A DNA stretch of 39,777 nucleotides, taken from assembly GCA_036399815.1 (NCBI GenBank), contig DASWMK010000050.1, positions 1-39,777 on the forward strand, given 5' to 3'. A program made the position numbers and the translations under genes. Every line of letters starts with the position of its first letter. The stretch's first letter is position 1. The notes beneath the pieces were generated by a model. That model had not been told where the DNA came from and made no database searches. It was given only the letters and a program-made list of their open reading frames with translations. Shown here in pieces: positions 1 through 6,942 of this stretch. This DNA is from Acidimicrobiales bacterium. Lineage in GTDB: Bacteria; Actinomycetota; Acidimicrobiia; Acidimicrobiales; DASWMK01.

Positions 1-1
1 C

Positions 2-1027
2 GTCCGCCGGCAGCTGGCCGAGAACGACCTGGACGCCGCCCAGATCCAGGGCACGGGCGCCGGCGGGCGCATCACCCGCAACGACGTGCTCCAGGTGATC
101 GAGGCGAGGGGCGGCACCGGCCGGGCGCCGTCCGCCCCGGCCGAGGCGGCGCCCGAGGCCCCGGCCCGGCCCGCGGCCGCGCCCCAGGGCCAGCCGGCCG
201 CCCCGGCCCAGCCGGCGGCCCGCCAGGCCCCGGCCCCGGCCCAGCCGGCCGCCCGCCAGGCCGCGCCGACCCCGGTCGGCCGGGCCGAGCCGTTCCCGGC
301 GGCCACGGCGAGCGACCGCGACGAGGTCGTGCCGTTCACCAACATCCGGCGGCGCACGGCCGAGCACATGGTCCGCTCGCAGGCCACGTCGGCCCACACG
401 CTGGTCGTCGTCGAGGTGGACTACGCCAACGTCGAGAAGGTCCGCCTGCCCCGGCGCGAGGCGTTCAAGGCCGAGGAGGGCTTCTCGCTCACCTACCTGC
501 CGTTCATCGCCAGGGCGACCATCGACGCCATCGCCGACTTCCCGCACGTGAACGCGTCGGTCGGCAACGACGAGCTGATCGTCCACCGGTACGTGAACCT
601 CGGCATCGCCGTGGACCTCGACTTCGAGGGCCTCATGGTCCCGGTCATCCACGACGCCGACGGCAAGCGCCTCCGGGTGATCGCGAGGGAGGTCAACGAC
701 CTCGCCCGCCGGGCCCGCAGCAAGAAGCTCGGGCCGGACGACATCAGCGGCGGCACGTTCACGATCACCAACGCCGGCCCGTTCGGCACCCTGATCACGG
801 CGCCGGTCATCAACCAGCCCCAGGTCGCCATCCTCGCCACCGACGGCGTGCGGAAGCGGCCGGTGGTCGTGCAGGGCCCGGACGGCAGCGACGCCATCGC
901 CATCCACCCGGTCGGCAACCTGGCCCTCTCCTTCGACCACCGCGCCTACGACGGGGCCTACGCCTCGGCGTTCGCCGGCCGCATCCGGGAGATCCTGGAG
1001 ACGAGGGACTGGTCCGCTGAGCTCTAG
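2..1027 (+). CDS. 2-oxo acid dehydrogenase E2 acyltransferase (partial, 5' end missing)
   Basis: This is the C-terminal part of the lipoyl-dependent dihydrolipoamide acyltransferase (E2) core of a pyruvate, branched-chain or 2-oxoglutarate dehydrogenase complex. The frame is open from base 2, so the lipoyl domain lies beyond the left edge. The visible part starts inside the peripheral subunit-binding domain (GTGAGGRITRNDV, about bases 50-90). An Ala/Pro/Gln linker follows (about 110-300), then the trimeric catalytic domain. That domain ends with the active-site signature DHRAYDG (about 937-957), matching the family's DHRxxDG with its catalytic His and Asp. The substrate cannot be decided from this part. 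The TAG stop at 1025-1027 lies inside the first codons of the lipB-lipA frame, which suggests translational coupling. Identity as an E2 is near certain; the complex it serves is not. Confidence 0.95.
   Translation, partial: VRRQLAENDLDAAQIQGTGAGGRITRNDVLQVIEARGGTGRAPSAPAEAAPEAPARPAAAPQGQPAAPAQPAARQAPAPAQPAARQAAPTPVGRAEPFPAATASDRDEVVPFTNIRRRTAEHMVRSQATSAHTLVVVEVDYANVEKVRLPRREAFKAEEGFSLTYLPFIARATIDAIADFPHVNASVGNDELIVHRYVNLGIAVDLDFEGLMVPVIHDADGKRLRVIAREVNDLARRARSKKLGPDDISGGTFTITNAGPFGTLITAPVINQPQVAILATDGVRKRPVVVQGPDGSDAIAIHPVGNLALSFDHRAYDGAYASAFAGRIREILETRDWSAEL
201..262 (+). repeat. 33-bp tandem repeat in the E2 linker
   Basis: Two copies of a 29-base segment (201-229 and 234-262) repeat with a 33-base period and differ at one base. 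They encode two copies of an APAQPAARQ-type linker unit. This fits a flexible E2 interdomain linker that grows by slippage and needs no other explanation. Confidence 0.8.
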
Positions 1028-2675
1028 GGCCCTGCACGCCCGCTGGCTGGGGCGGGTCCGCTACCGGGACGCGCACGCCCTCCAGCGGGCGCTGTTCGAG
1101 CGGTCGGCCGAGGACCACCTGCTCCTCCTCGAGCACCCCCACGTGTACACGCTGGGGGTGCGGGCCGACCTCGCGCACGTGCTCGTCCCGCCGGCCGACG
1201 TCGGCGCCGAGCTGGTGCGCACCGACCGGGGCGGCGACGTCACCTACCACGGGCCCGGCCAGCTGGTCGGCTACCCGATCGTGTCGGTGGCGATGGGGCC
1301 GTCCGCCATCCCGGACTACGTCCGCTCCGTCGAGCAGCTGCTGATCGACGTGCTGGCCGACCTCGGCCTGCCCGGCGCCGACCGCCTGCCCGGCTACCCG
1401 GGCGTGTGGGTCGGCGTCGGCACCGACCGGCCCCGCAAGGTGGCGGCCATCGGCGTGCGGGTGACGAGGGGCAGGACCATGCACGGGTTCGCCCTGAACG
1501 TCGACCCGGACCTCGCCTACTTCGGGCACATCGTCCCGTGCGGCATCGCCGACAAGGGGGTGACGTCGCTCGCCGCCGAGGGCGTGCGGGCGCGGATGCG
1601 GGAGGTGGTCGACGCCGTCGTCGCCAGGGCCGCCGGCCGGTGGGGGCACGACGAGGTCGAGCGCCAGGACGTCGCCTGGCGGCACCGGACGGCCGACCTG
1701 TCCCCGTTCTCCCGGGGCGAGGGGCCGGGCGCGCCGGTGCGGCTGCTCGGCCGGCTGGCCGAGGCCGGCGTGGCCGACGGCCTGTCCGTGCGGGAGCGCA
1801 AGCCGGACTGGCTGCGGGCCAAGGCCCACATGGGCGGGGACTACCTGCGGCTGAAGCGCACGATGCGCGACCTGTCGCTCGTCACCGTGTGCGAGGAGGC
1901 CGGCTGCCCGAACATCTTCGAGTGCTGGGCCGACGGCACGGCGACGTTCATGATCAACGGCGAGCGGTGCACGAGGGCGTGCGGGTTCTGCCTGGTCGAC
2001 ACCCGCCACCCCGAGCCCCTCGACGCCGGCGAGCCCGAGCGGGTGGGGGAGGCGGTCGAGCGGATGGGGCTGGCCCACGCCGTGGTCACCGCGGTGGCGA
2101 GGGACGACCTGCCCGACGGCGGGGCCGCCGCCTTCGCCGAGACGGTGCTGGCCGTGCGCCGGCGCCGGCCGGGGACGAGGGTCGAGGTGCTGATCCCCGA
2201 CTGCAAGGGCGATCCCGAGGCGCTCGACGTGATCTTCGCCGCCCGGCCGGACGTGCTGAACCACAACCTGGAGACCGTCGCCCGGCTCCAGCGGGCCGTG
2301 CGCCCGTCGGCGTCCTACGCCCGCAGCCTGGCCGTGCTCGGCCGGGCCGCCGACGCCGGGCTGGTGACGAAGTCCGGGATCATCCTCGGGATGGGGGAGA
2401 CCGACGAGGAGGTCGTCGGCGCCCTGGTGGACCTCCGCGGGGTCGGCGTGCAGATCGTCACGCTCGGCCAGTACCTGCGGCCGACCAGCCACCACCTGCC
2501 CGTCGCCCGCTGGGTGCCGCCGTCGACGTTCGACCGGCTCCGGGAGGTCGGCGAGGCCCTCGGCTTCGCCCACGTGGAGTCCGGCCCGCTCACCCGGTCG
2601 AGCTACCACGCCCGCCAGGCGGCCGAGGGCGCGTCGGTCACGCCCGTCTCGCTCGGGGTGGCGCCCGGCCGGTAG
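1017..2675 (+). CDS. lipB-lipA: LipB-LipA fusion: octanoyltransferase joined to lipoyl synthase
   Basis: One uninterrupted frame carries both lipoate-assembly enzymes. LipB moves an octanoyl group from acyl carrier protein to a lipoyl domain, and LipA, a radical SAM enzyme, inserts two sulfurs. Numbering from 1017, the LipB half (about 1-225) has LLLLEHP, the HGPGQLVGYP motif, the catalytic Lys (about 141, RKVAAIG) and Cys (about 175, PCGI). The LipA half (about 255-552) has the auxiliary-cluster cysteines C292, C297 and C303, the radical SAM CxxxCxxC at C318, C322 and C325, and a C-terminal RSSY at about 527. About 35 residues join the halves. LipB homology (HARWLGRVRY) clearly begins upstream of the first GTG (1143), but no in-frame ATG, GTG or TTG occurs between 903 and 1142. 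The start given is CTG 1017, about 9 nt after a GAGGG; CTG 1032 is an alternative. The frame overlaps the E2 stop. Function is certain; the start is not. Confidence 0.9.
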   Translation: MSSRALHARWLGRVRYRDAHALQRALFERSAEDHLLLLEHPHVYTLGVRADLAHVLVPPADVGAELVRTDRGGDVTYHGPGQLVGYPIVSVAMGPSAIPDYVRSVEQLLIDVLADLGLPGADRLPGYPGVWVGVGTDRPRKVAAIGVRVTRGRTMHGFALNVDPDLAYFGHIVPCGIADKGVTSLAAEGVRARMREVVDAVVARAAGRWGHDEVERQDVAWRHRTADLSPFSRGEGPGAPVRLLGRLAEAGVADGLSVRERKPDWLRAKAHMGGDYLRLKRTMRDLSLVTVCEEAGCPNIFECWADGTATFMINGERCTRACGFCLVDTRHPEPLDAGEPERVGEAVERMGLAHAVVTAVARDDLPDGGAAAFAETVLAVRRRRPGTRVEVLIPDCKGDPEALDVIFAARPDVLNHNLETVARLQRAVRPSASYARSLAVLGRAADAGLVTKSGIILGMGETDEEVVGALVDLRGVGVQIVTLGQYLRPTSHHLPVARWVPPSTFDRLREVGEALGFAHVESGPLTRSSYHARQAAEGASVTPVSLGVAPGR

Positions 2676-2839
2676 GTCCCCCGGCGGCCGCGTCCCGGCC
2701 GTCGGTCGGCCGGGAAGCCGCCCCGCCGTGACGATCGGCCGGCGCGGGCCCGGTTGGTGGGTCGATCGCCGTCACGGCCGGCGGCGGTGCGGGGTCCCAG
2801 GCGCGACGCTGGCGGGCAACCGGCCGGGCGGCGGGGCCG

Positions 2840-2845
2840 TAGCCT
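2840..2845 (+). promoter_or_regulatory. -10 element, leaderless type, for the M24 peptidase
   Basis: TAGCCT lies 6 nt upstream of ATG 2852. A start site about 7 nt after the hexamer would fall on the start codon, as in actinobacterial leaderless transcripts. Confidence 0.55.
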
Positions 2846-2851
2846 GCGGGC

Positions 2852-3943
2852 ATGTTCGCCGAGCGCATGGAGCGGGCGCGGGCCCGCATGGCGGAGCTGG
2901 ACGTCGACGTGCTGCTGCTGTCCGTCGGCGCCGACCTCCCGTACCTCACCGGCTACGAGGCGATGCCCCTCGAGCGGCTCACGATGCTCGTCCTGCCGAG
3001 GGAGGGCGACGCCGTCCTGCTCGTCCCCCGGCTCGAGGTGCCGCGGGTGACGCCGAGGCCCGAGCTGTTCGAGCTGGTCGGCTGGGAGGAGACCGACGAC
3101 CCCGTCGAGCTCGCCGCCAAGGCGGCCGGCCGGCCGGCGGTGGCGGCCGTCGGCGACCGCACCTGGGCCCGCTTCCTCGTCGACCTGCTGCCGCGGCTGC
3201 CGTCGACCCGGTGGGTGAAGGGCTCGGAGGTGACGGCGCCGCTGCGGTCGGTCAAGGACGCCGCCGAGGTGACGGCCCTGCGCCGGGCGGCGGCCGCCGC
3301 CGACCGGGTGGCCGCCCAGCTCCAGGCCGGCGAGATCCCCCTCGTCGGGCGGACCGAGGCGCAGGTGTCGGCCGACATCGGCCGGCGGCTGGTGGCCGAG
3401 GGGCACGACCGGGTGAACTTCGCCATCGTCGGCGCCGGCGAGAACGCCGCCAGCCCGCACCACGAGCCGTCCGAGCGGGTGATCCGGCCCGGCGACGTCG
3501 TCCTCTGCGACTTCGGCGGGACCATGGACGGCTACTGCTCGGACATCACCCGCTGCGTGTCGCTCGGCGAGCCCGACCCGCAGCTGCGCGACCTGTACGC
3601 CGTCCTCCAGGCGGCCCAGGCGGCGGCCGTCGAGGCCGCGGTCGTCGGCACGCCGTGCGAGGACGTGGACGGCGTCGCCCGCCGGATCATCACCGAGGGC
3701 GGCTACGGCGACCACTTCGTCCACCGCACCGGGCACGGCATCGGCCTCGAGGAGCACGAGGACCCCTACCTCGTCGCCGGCAACTGCGAGGCGCTGGCCC
3801 CCGGGCACGCCTTCTCGGTCGAGCCCGGCATCTACCTCCAGGGCCGCTTCGGCGCCCGCATCGAGGACATCGTGGTCGCCACCGAGGCCGGCCCCGAGGC
3901 CCTCAACCAGGCCGACCACGCCCTCGTGGTCGTCGACGCCTGA
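2852..3943 (+). CDS. M24-family Xaa-Pro aminopeptidase
   Basis: This is a 363-residue, probably cytoplasmic, two-domain metallopeptidase. It would remove N-terminal residues in front of proline, with a dinuclear metal centre. An N-terminal creatinase-like domain (about 1-135) precedes the pita-bread catalytic domain (about 140-355). The five metal ligands can be placed at D220 and D231 (CDFGG through SDITR), H295 (RTGHGIG), E324 (SVEPGI) and E338 (RIEDI). Length and motif order match PepQ/YpdF-like enzymes. ATG 2852 is supported by the TAGCCT hexamer and by the creatinase-domain N-terminus starting there. It appears to be monocistronic. Substrate preference (prolidase or aminopeptidase P) cannot be read from sequence. 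Confidence 0.93.
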   Translation: MFAERMERARARMAELDVDVLLLSVGADLPYLTGYEAMPLERLTMLVLPREGDAVLLVPRLEVPRVTPRPELFELVGWEETDDPVELAAKAAGRPAVAAVGDRTWARFLVDLLPRLPSTRWVKGSEVTAPLRSVKDAAEVTALRRAAAAADRVAAQLQAGEIPLVGRTEAQVSADIGRRLVAEGHDRVNFAIVGAGENAASPHHEPSERVIRPGDVVLCDFGGTMDGYCSDITRCVSLGEPDPQLRDLYAVLQAAQAAAVEAAVVGTPCEDVDGVARRIITEGGYGDHFVHRTGHGIGLEEHEDPYLVAGNCEALAPGHAFSVEPGIYLQGRFGARIEDIVVATEAGPEALNQADHALVVVDA

Positions 3944-3947
3944 CCGG

Positions 3948-3953
3948 TACGCT
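3948..3953 (+). promoter_or_regulatory. -10 element ahead of a 25-codon ORF
   Basis: TACGCT sits 6 nt upstream of GTG 3960, the same geometry as the other leaderless-type elements here. It lies just after the stop of the M24 peptidase. Confidence 0.45.
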
Positions 3954-3959
3954 CGGCTC

Positions 3960-4037
3960 GTGGCCACGACCCGGGTCGCACCGCCGGGGCCCGGCGCGCT
4001 CCGCCAGGACGCCCGCCGGCTCGCTGCCGAGGGGTGA
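3960..4037 (+). CDS. Possible 25-aa leaderless leader peptide
   Basis: GTG 3960 opens a 25-codon frame (begins MATTRVAPPG, ends RLAAEG) that closes at TGA 4035-4037, 73 nt before the start of the membrane protein. Support is positional: a TANNNT hexamer at the leaderless distance and a hairpin between this ORF and the next ribosome-binding site. The peptide contains four arginines but no run of one amino acid, so classical amino-acid attenuation is not obvious. It resembles nothing I recognise and may be a chance frame. Confidence 0.3.
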   Translation: MATTRVAPPGPGALRQDARRLAAEG

Positions 4038-4079
4038 GCTCCAGCCCGGACCCGGTCGGCTCGTCGACGGCGCCTGCCG

Positions 4080-4102
4080 GCCCCGCTGAGCGCGAGCGGG
4101 GC
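4080..4102 (+). promoter_or_regulatory. Hairpin over the ribosome-binding region of the membrane protein
   Basis: A perfect 8-bp stem pairs GCCCCGCT (4080-4087) with AGCGGGGC (4095-4102) around a 7-nt loop. The 3' arm holds the only purine-rich Shine-Dalgarno-like sequence before GTG 4111, so folding would hide it. This could be translational control or only a by-product of high GC. Confidence 0.4.
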
Positions 4103-4110
4103 GTCCCGTC

Positions 4111-4974
4111 GTGATCCGGCTCGACGCCGCGACGGTGCTGCTGCAGTTCGCCACCGGCGGGCTGCTGTTCCTCTGGGTGACGTCCCGGCGGCGCGAGGTG
4201 GGCATCGGCTACGGCTGGCTGCTGCGGTCGTTCTACGCGCTGGTCGCCGCCGGCGCCGTCGTCGCCGGGCGGCTGCTCGAGCCCGTCCCCGCCCGGGAGT
4301 GGGCGTCGGCCGGCGTGGCCGTCGCCGCGCTGGCCGCGCTGGCCGTCTCGGTCGTCCGCCGGCGGGCCGGGGTCGCCGGCGAGCGGGAGCGGCGGGAGCG
4401 CCGCTCGGCCCGGGTGGCGGCCATGACCGGCGGCCGGCCCGAGCCGGCCGGCGAGCGCGTCCCCGACCCGTCCGTGCCCGAGTTCCCGCCGGCGCTCGAC
4501 CTCGTGGCCCCCGCCGTCGGCGCCCTCGGGCTGGTCGCCGCGGCCCTCGACGCCGGCGGGCCGGCCGGCCTGGCCGTCGCCCGCACCCTCGTCGGCGCGG
4601 CGTTCCTCGGCAGCGTCAGCGACGCCATGCTCCTCGGCCACTGGTACCTCGTGCAGCCGGGGCTCGGCCGGGCGCCGCTGCTCGAGCAGGTGCGGTGGCT
4701 CGGGGTGCTGTGCCCCGTCGAGGTGGCCGTCCTCCTGTGGCCGACGGGGATGGGGTCGGTCATCACCGGCACCGTGGACGACGGGTGGAACGGCACCCTC
4801 GGCTGGTTCTGGGTGGCGTGCGCGGTGACCACCGCGGGCCTGGCCGTCGTCACCCGGGCGGCCCTGCGGGAGCGGGCCTACTCGGCCGTGATGGCGGCCA
4901 CCGGGCTGCTCTATCTGGCCATCCTCACGGCGTTCGGGACCGACCTCGTGGCCAGAGCCGTGCTGGCCCCTTGA
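4111..4974 (+). CDS. Multi-pass membrane protein of unknown function
   Basis: This 287-residue protein has about seven hydrophobic segments. Two lie in the N-terminal 30-75 region. A charged cytoplasmic stretch follows (about 85-125, rich in Arg and Glu). The rest lie between about 128 and 285. A conserved-looking polar/aromatic patch, LLGHWYLVQPGLGR, lies in the middle and could hold a ligand or cofactor, but I cannot name the family. GTG 4111 is the start that fits the hairpin and the weak AGCGGGG. The gene ends at 4974, 21 bp before ku, so the two may be cotranscribed, but nothing in the protein suggests DNA repair. Confidence 0.7.
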   Translation: MIRLDAATVLLQFATGGLLFLWVTSRRREVGIGYGWLLRSFYALVAAGAVVAGRLLEPVPAREWASAGVAVAALAALAVSVVRRRAGVAGERERRERRSARVAAMTGGRPEPAGERVPDPSVPEFPPALDLVAPAVGALGLVAAALDAGGPAGLAVARTLVGAAFLGSVSDAMLLGHWYLVQPGLGRAPLLEQVRWLGVLCPVEVAVLLWPTGMGSVITGTVDDGWNGTLGWFWVACAVTTAGLAVVTRAALRERAYSAVMAATGLLYLAILTAFGTDLVARAVLAP

Positions 4975-4995
4975 CAGTCGGGCACACTTGAGGGC

Positions 4996-5982
4996 ATGCC
5001 CCGGGCGATATGGAGCGGGTCGATCAGCTTCGGTCTGGTCAACATCCCGATCAAGCTGTACACCGCCGTCTCCAGGAAGAGCGTCTCGTTCAACCAGATC
5101 GACGCCCGCACGGGCGCCCGCGTGAAGTACCAGCGGGTGTCGGCGGCGGACGGCAGCGAGGTGCCGTACGACCAGATCGTGAAGGGCTACGAGCTCAGCT
5201 CGGGGCACTACGTGACGGTCACCGACGAGGAGCTGGCGTCCCTCGACCCCGAGGCGTCGCGCACGATCGACATCGAGGAGTTCGTCGACCTCGCCGGCAT
5301 CGACCCGCTGTTCTACGACGCCGCCTACTACGTGGCGCCGGACAAGGCGACGGTCAAGCCGTACGCGCTGCTCGTGCGGGCCATGGAGGAGTCGGGCAAG
5401 GTGGCCATCGCCCGCTTCGTGATGCGCACCAAGCAGTACCTCGCCGCCCTGCGGCCCCAGGACGGCAAGCTCGTGCTGTCGACCATGGTCTACGCCGACG
5501 AGGTCGTGGAGCCGGCCGACATCGGCGAGATCGCCGCGCTGGACAGCGTGGAGCTGTCCGACCGGGAGCTGGCGATGGCCCGCCAGCTGGTCGAGTCGCT
5601 GTCGGACGAGTTCCAGCCCGAGAAGTACCGCGACACCCACCGGGACCAGGTGCTCGAGCTGATCGAGCGCAAGGCCGCGGGTGAGGAGGTCGTGGAGATG
5701 GCCCCGGCGGCCGAGGCGCCGAAGGTGGTCGACCTCATGGCCGCGCTGGAGGCCAGCGTGGCGGCGGCCAAGGAGGCGAGGAAGCGCCACCCTACGAGTC
5801 GCGCCAGCGGCGCGGCGCGTGACGGCGAGGCCGCCGAGGACGGGGAGGCGCCGGCGAAGAAGGCCGGCGCGAAGAAGGCGGCCAAGGCCGCGCCCGCCCC
5901 TGCCGCGGCCGCCGACGGGAACGGGGCGGCGAAGGCGCCGGCCAAGAAGGCGGCCGCGCCCCGCCGGCGCAAGTCCGCCTGA
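4996..5982 (+). CDS. ku: Ku, NHEJ DNA end-binding protein
   Basis: Bacterial Ku forms a homodimeric ring on double-strand DNA ends and recruits the end-joining polymerase and ligase. The N-terminus (MPRAIWSGSISFGLVNIP) is the family hallmark, and the Ku core runs to about residue 230. From about 255 the tail is basic and low in complexity (repeated KKA and APAKK), typical of actinobacterial Ku tails that bind DNA and aid threading. The 328-residue length reflects that tail. The gene lies 11 bp upstream of ligD-pol in the same direction, which supports a two-gene NHEJ operon. No ATP-dependent ligase is in the window, so joining must use one encoded elsewhere. Confidence 0.97.
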   Translation: MPRAIWSGSISFGLVNIPIKLYTAVSRKSVSFNQIDARTGARVKYQRVSAADGSEVPYDQIVKGYELSSGHYVTVTDEELASLDPEASRTIDIEEFVDLAGIDPLFYDAAYYVAPDKATVKPYALLVRAMEESGKVAIARFVMRTKQYLAALRPQDGKLVLSTMVYADEVVEPADIGEIAALDSVELSDRELAMARQLVESLSDEFQPEKYRDTHRDQVLELIERKAAGEEVVEMAPAAEAPKVVDLMAALEASVAAAKEARKRHPTSRASGAARDGEAAEDGEAPAKKAGAKKAAKAAPAPAAAADGNGAAKAPAKKAAAPRRRKSA

Positions 5983-5993
5983 CGGCCGAGGGC

Positions 5994-6893
5994 GTGCCCG
6001 CCGCCGCCACCGTCAGCATCGAGGGACGCACCCTCCGGCTGTCCAACCTCGACAAGGTCCTGTATCCCGAGGCCGGGTTCACCAAGGCCGAGGTCATCGA
6101 CTACTACGCCAGGATCTCGCCGGCGTTGCTCACCCACTCGGCCGGCCGGGCCATGAGCCTGCGCCGGTTCCCCGACGGGGTCGACGGCGAGTCGTTCTTC
6201 GAGAAGCGCTGCCCGTCGTACCGGCCGGAGTGGATGGCGACCTACCCCGGCCCCGGCGACCACGTCGGCGAGATCCGGTACTGCGGCATCGACGACGTGG
6301 CGTCCCTGGTGTGGCTGGCCAACCTGGCCGCGCTGGAGCTGCACGCGCCGATGGCGAGGGGGACCGACCTCGAGTCGCCCCACATGGTGGTGTTCGACCT
6401 CGACCCCGGCCCCGGCGTCGGCATCCCGGAGTGCGCCAGGGTCGCGCTCGACATCCGCGAGGTGCTCGACGGGCTCGGGCTCGAGTCGGTGGTGAAGACG
6501 TCGGGGTCCAAGGGGCTCCAGGCGTACGTGCCGCTGAACGTCGACGGCCACACCCACGCCGGCACCGCCGCCTTCGCCCAGGCCGTCGCCCAGCTGCTGG
6601 AGAAGCGGGACCCGAAGCGGGTGACGAGCGTGATGCGCAAGGACCTGCGGGGCGGCAAGGTGTTCATCGACTGGAGCCAGAACAGTCGCCACAAGACGAC
6701 CGTGTGCGCCTACTCGCTCCGGGCCCGCCCCCGCCCGACAGTGTCGACGCCGGTCACGTGGGACGAGGCCGAGGCGGCGGCGAGGGGGAAGGACCCGCTC
6801 GTCTTCGAGGCGGCCGACGTGCTCGACCGCGTCGACGAGCTCGGCGACCTGTTCGAGCCGGCCGCCACCGTGGAGCAGGAGCTGCCCGGCTGA
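5994..6893 (+). CDS. ligD-pol: Stand-alone LigD-type NHEJ polymerase/primase domain
   Basis: This archaeo-eukaryotic-primase-type polymerase extends and fills DNA ends, preferring ribonucleotides. At 299 residues it is the polymerase domain alone, without the ligase or phosphoesterase modules of full LigD. The first catalytic pair is in VFDLDPGPG and the third acidic residue in FIDWSQN; SGSKGLQAYVPL is the nucleotide-binding motif. In LigD polymerases that motif usually reads SGxKGLH, with the His contacting the triphosphate; here the position is Gln. GTG 5994 follows a GAGGG. Gene order after ku supports the role. Confidence 0.94.
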   Translation: MPAAATVSIEGRTLRLSNLDKVLYPEAGFTKAEVIDYYARISPALLTHSAGRAMSLRRFPDGVDGESFFEKRCPSYRPEWMATYPGPGDHVGEIRYCGIDDVASLVWLANLAALELHAPMARGTDLESPHMVVFDLDPGPGVGIPECARVALDIREVLDGLGLESVVKTSGSKGLQAYVPLNVDGHTHAGTAAFAQAVAQLLEKRDPKRVTSVMRKDLRGGKVFIDWSQNSRHKTTVCAYSLRARPRPTVSTPVTWDEAEAAARGKDPLVFEAADVLDRVDELGDLFEPAATVEQELPG

Positions 6894-6942
6894 GCGTCCC
6901 GGCGGGGCGCGGCGCCGACGTGCCCCCGGAGCCTCGCCGCCG

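Noticed and set aside
201-262. Tandem repeat in E2 as a regulatory or mobile element
   Set aside because: It is in frame, encodes the expected Ala/Pro linker and is explained by slippage.
2676-2851. A gene or RNA in the gap between lipB-lipA and the M24 peptidase
   Set aside because: Open frames here overlap the peptidase antisense or out of frame and are low in complexity. Only the TAGCCT box near the end is convincing.
4971-4988. TTGACA with CACACT upstream of ku as a -35/-10 promoter
   Set aside because: The spacing is only 6 bp and TTGACA includes the stop codon of the upstream gene. CACACT alone, 7 nt before ATG, is a weak leaderless candidate.
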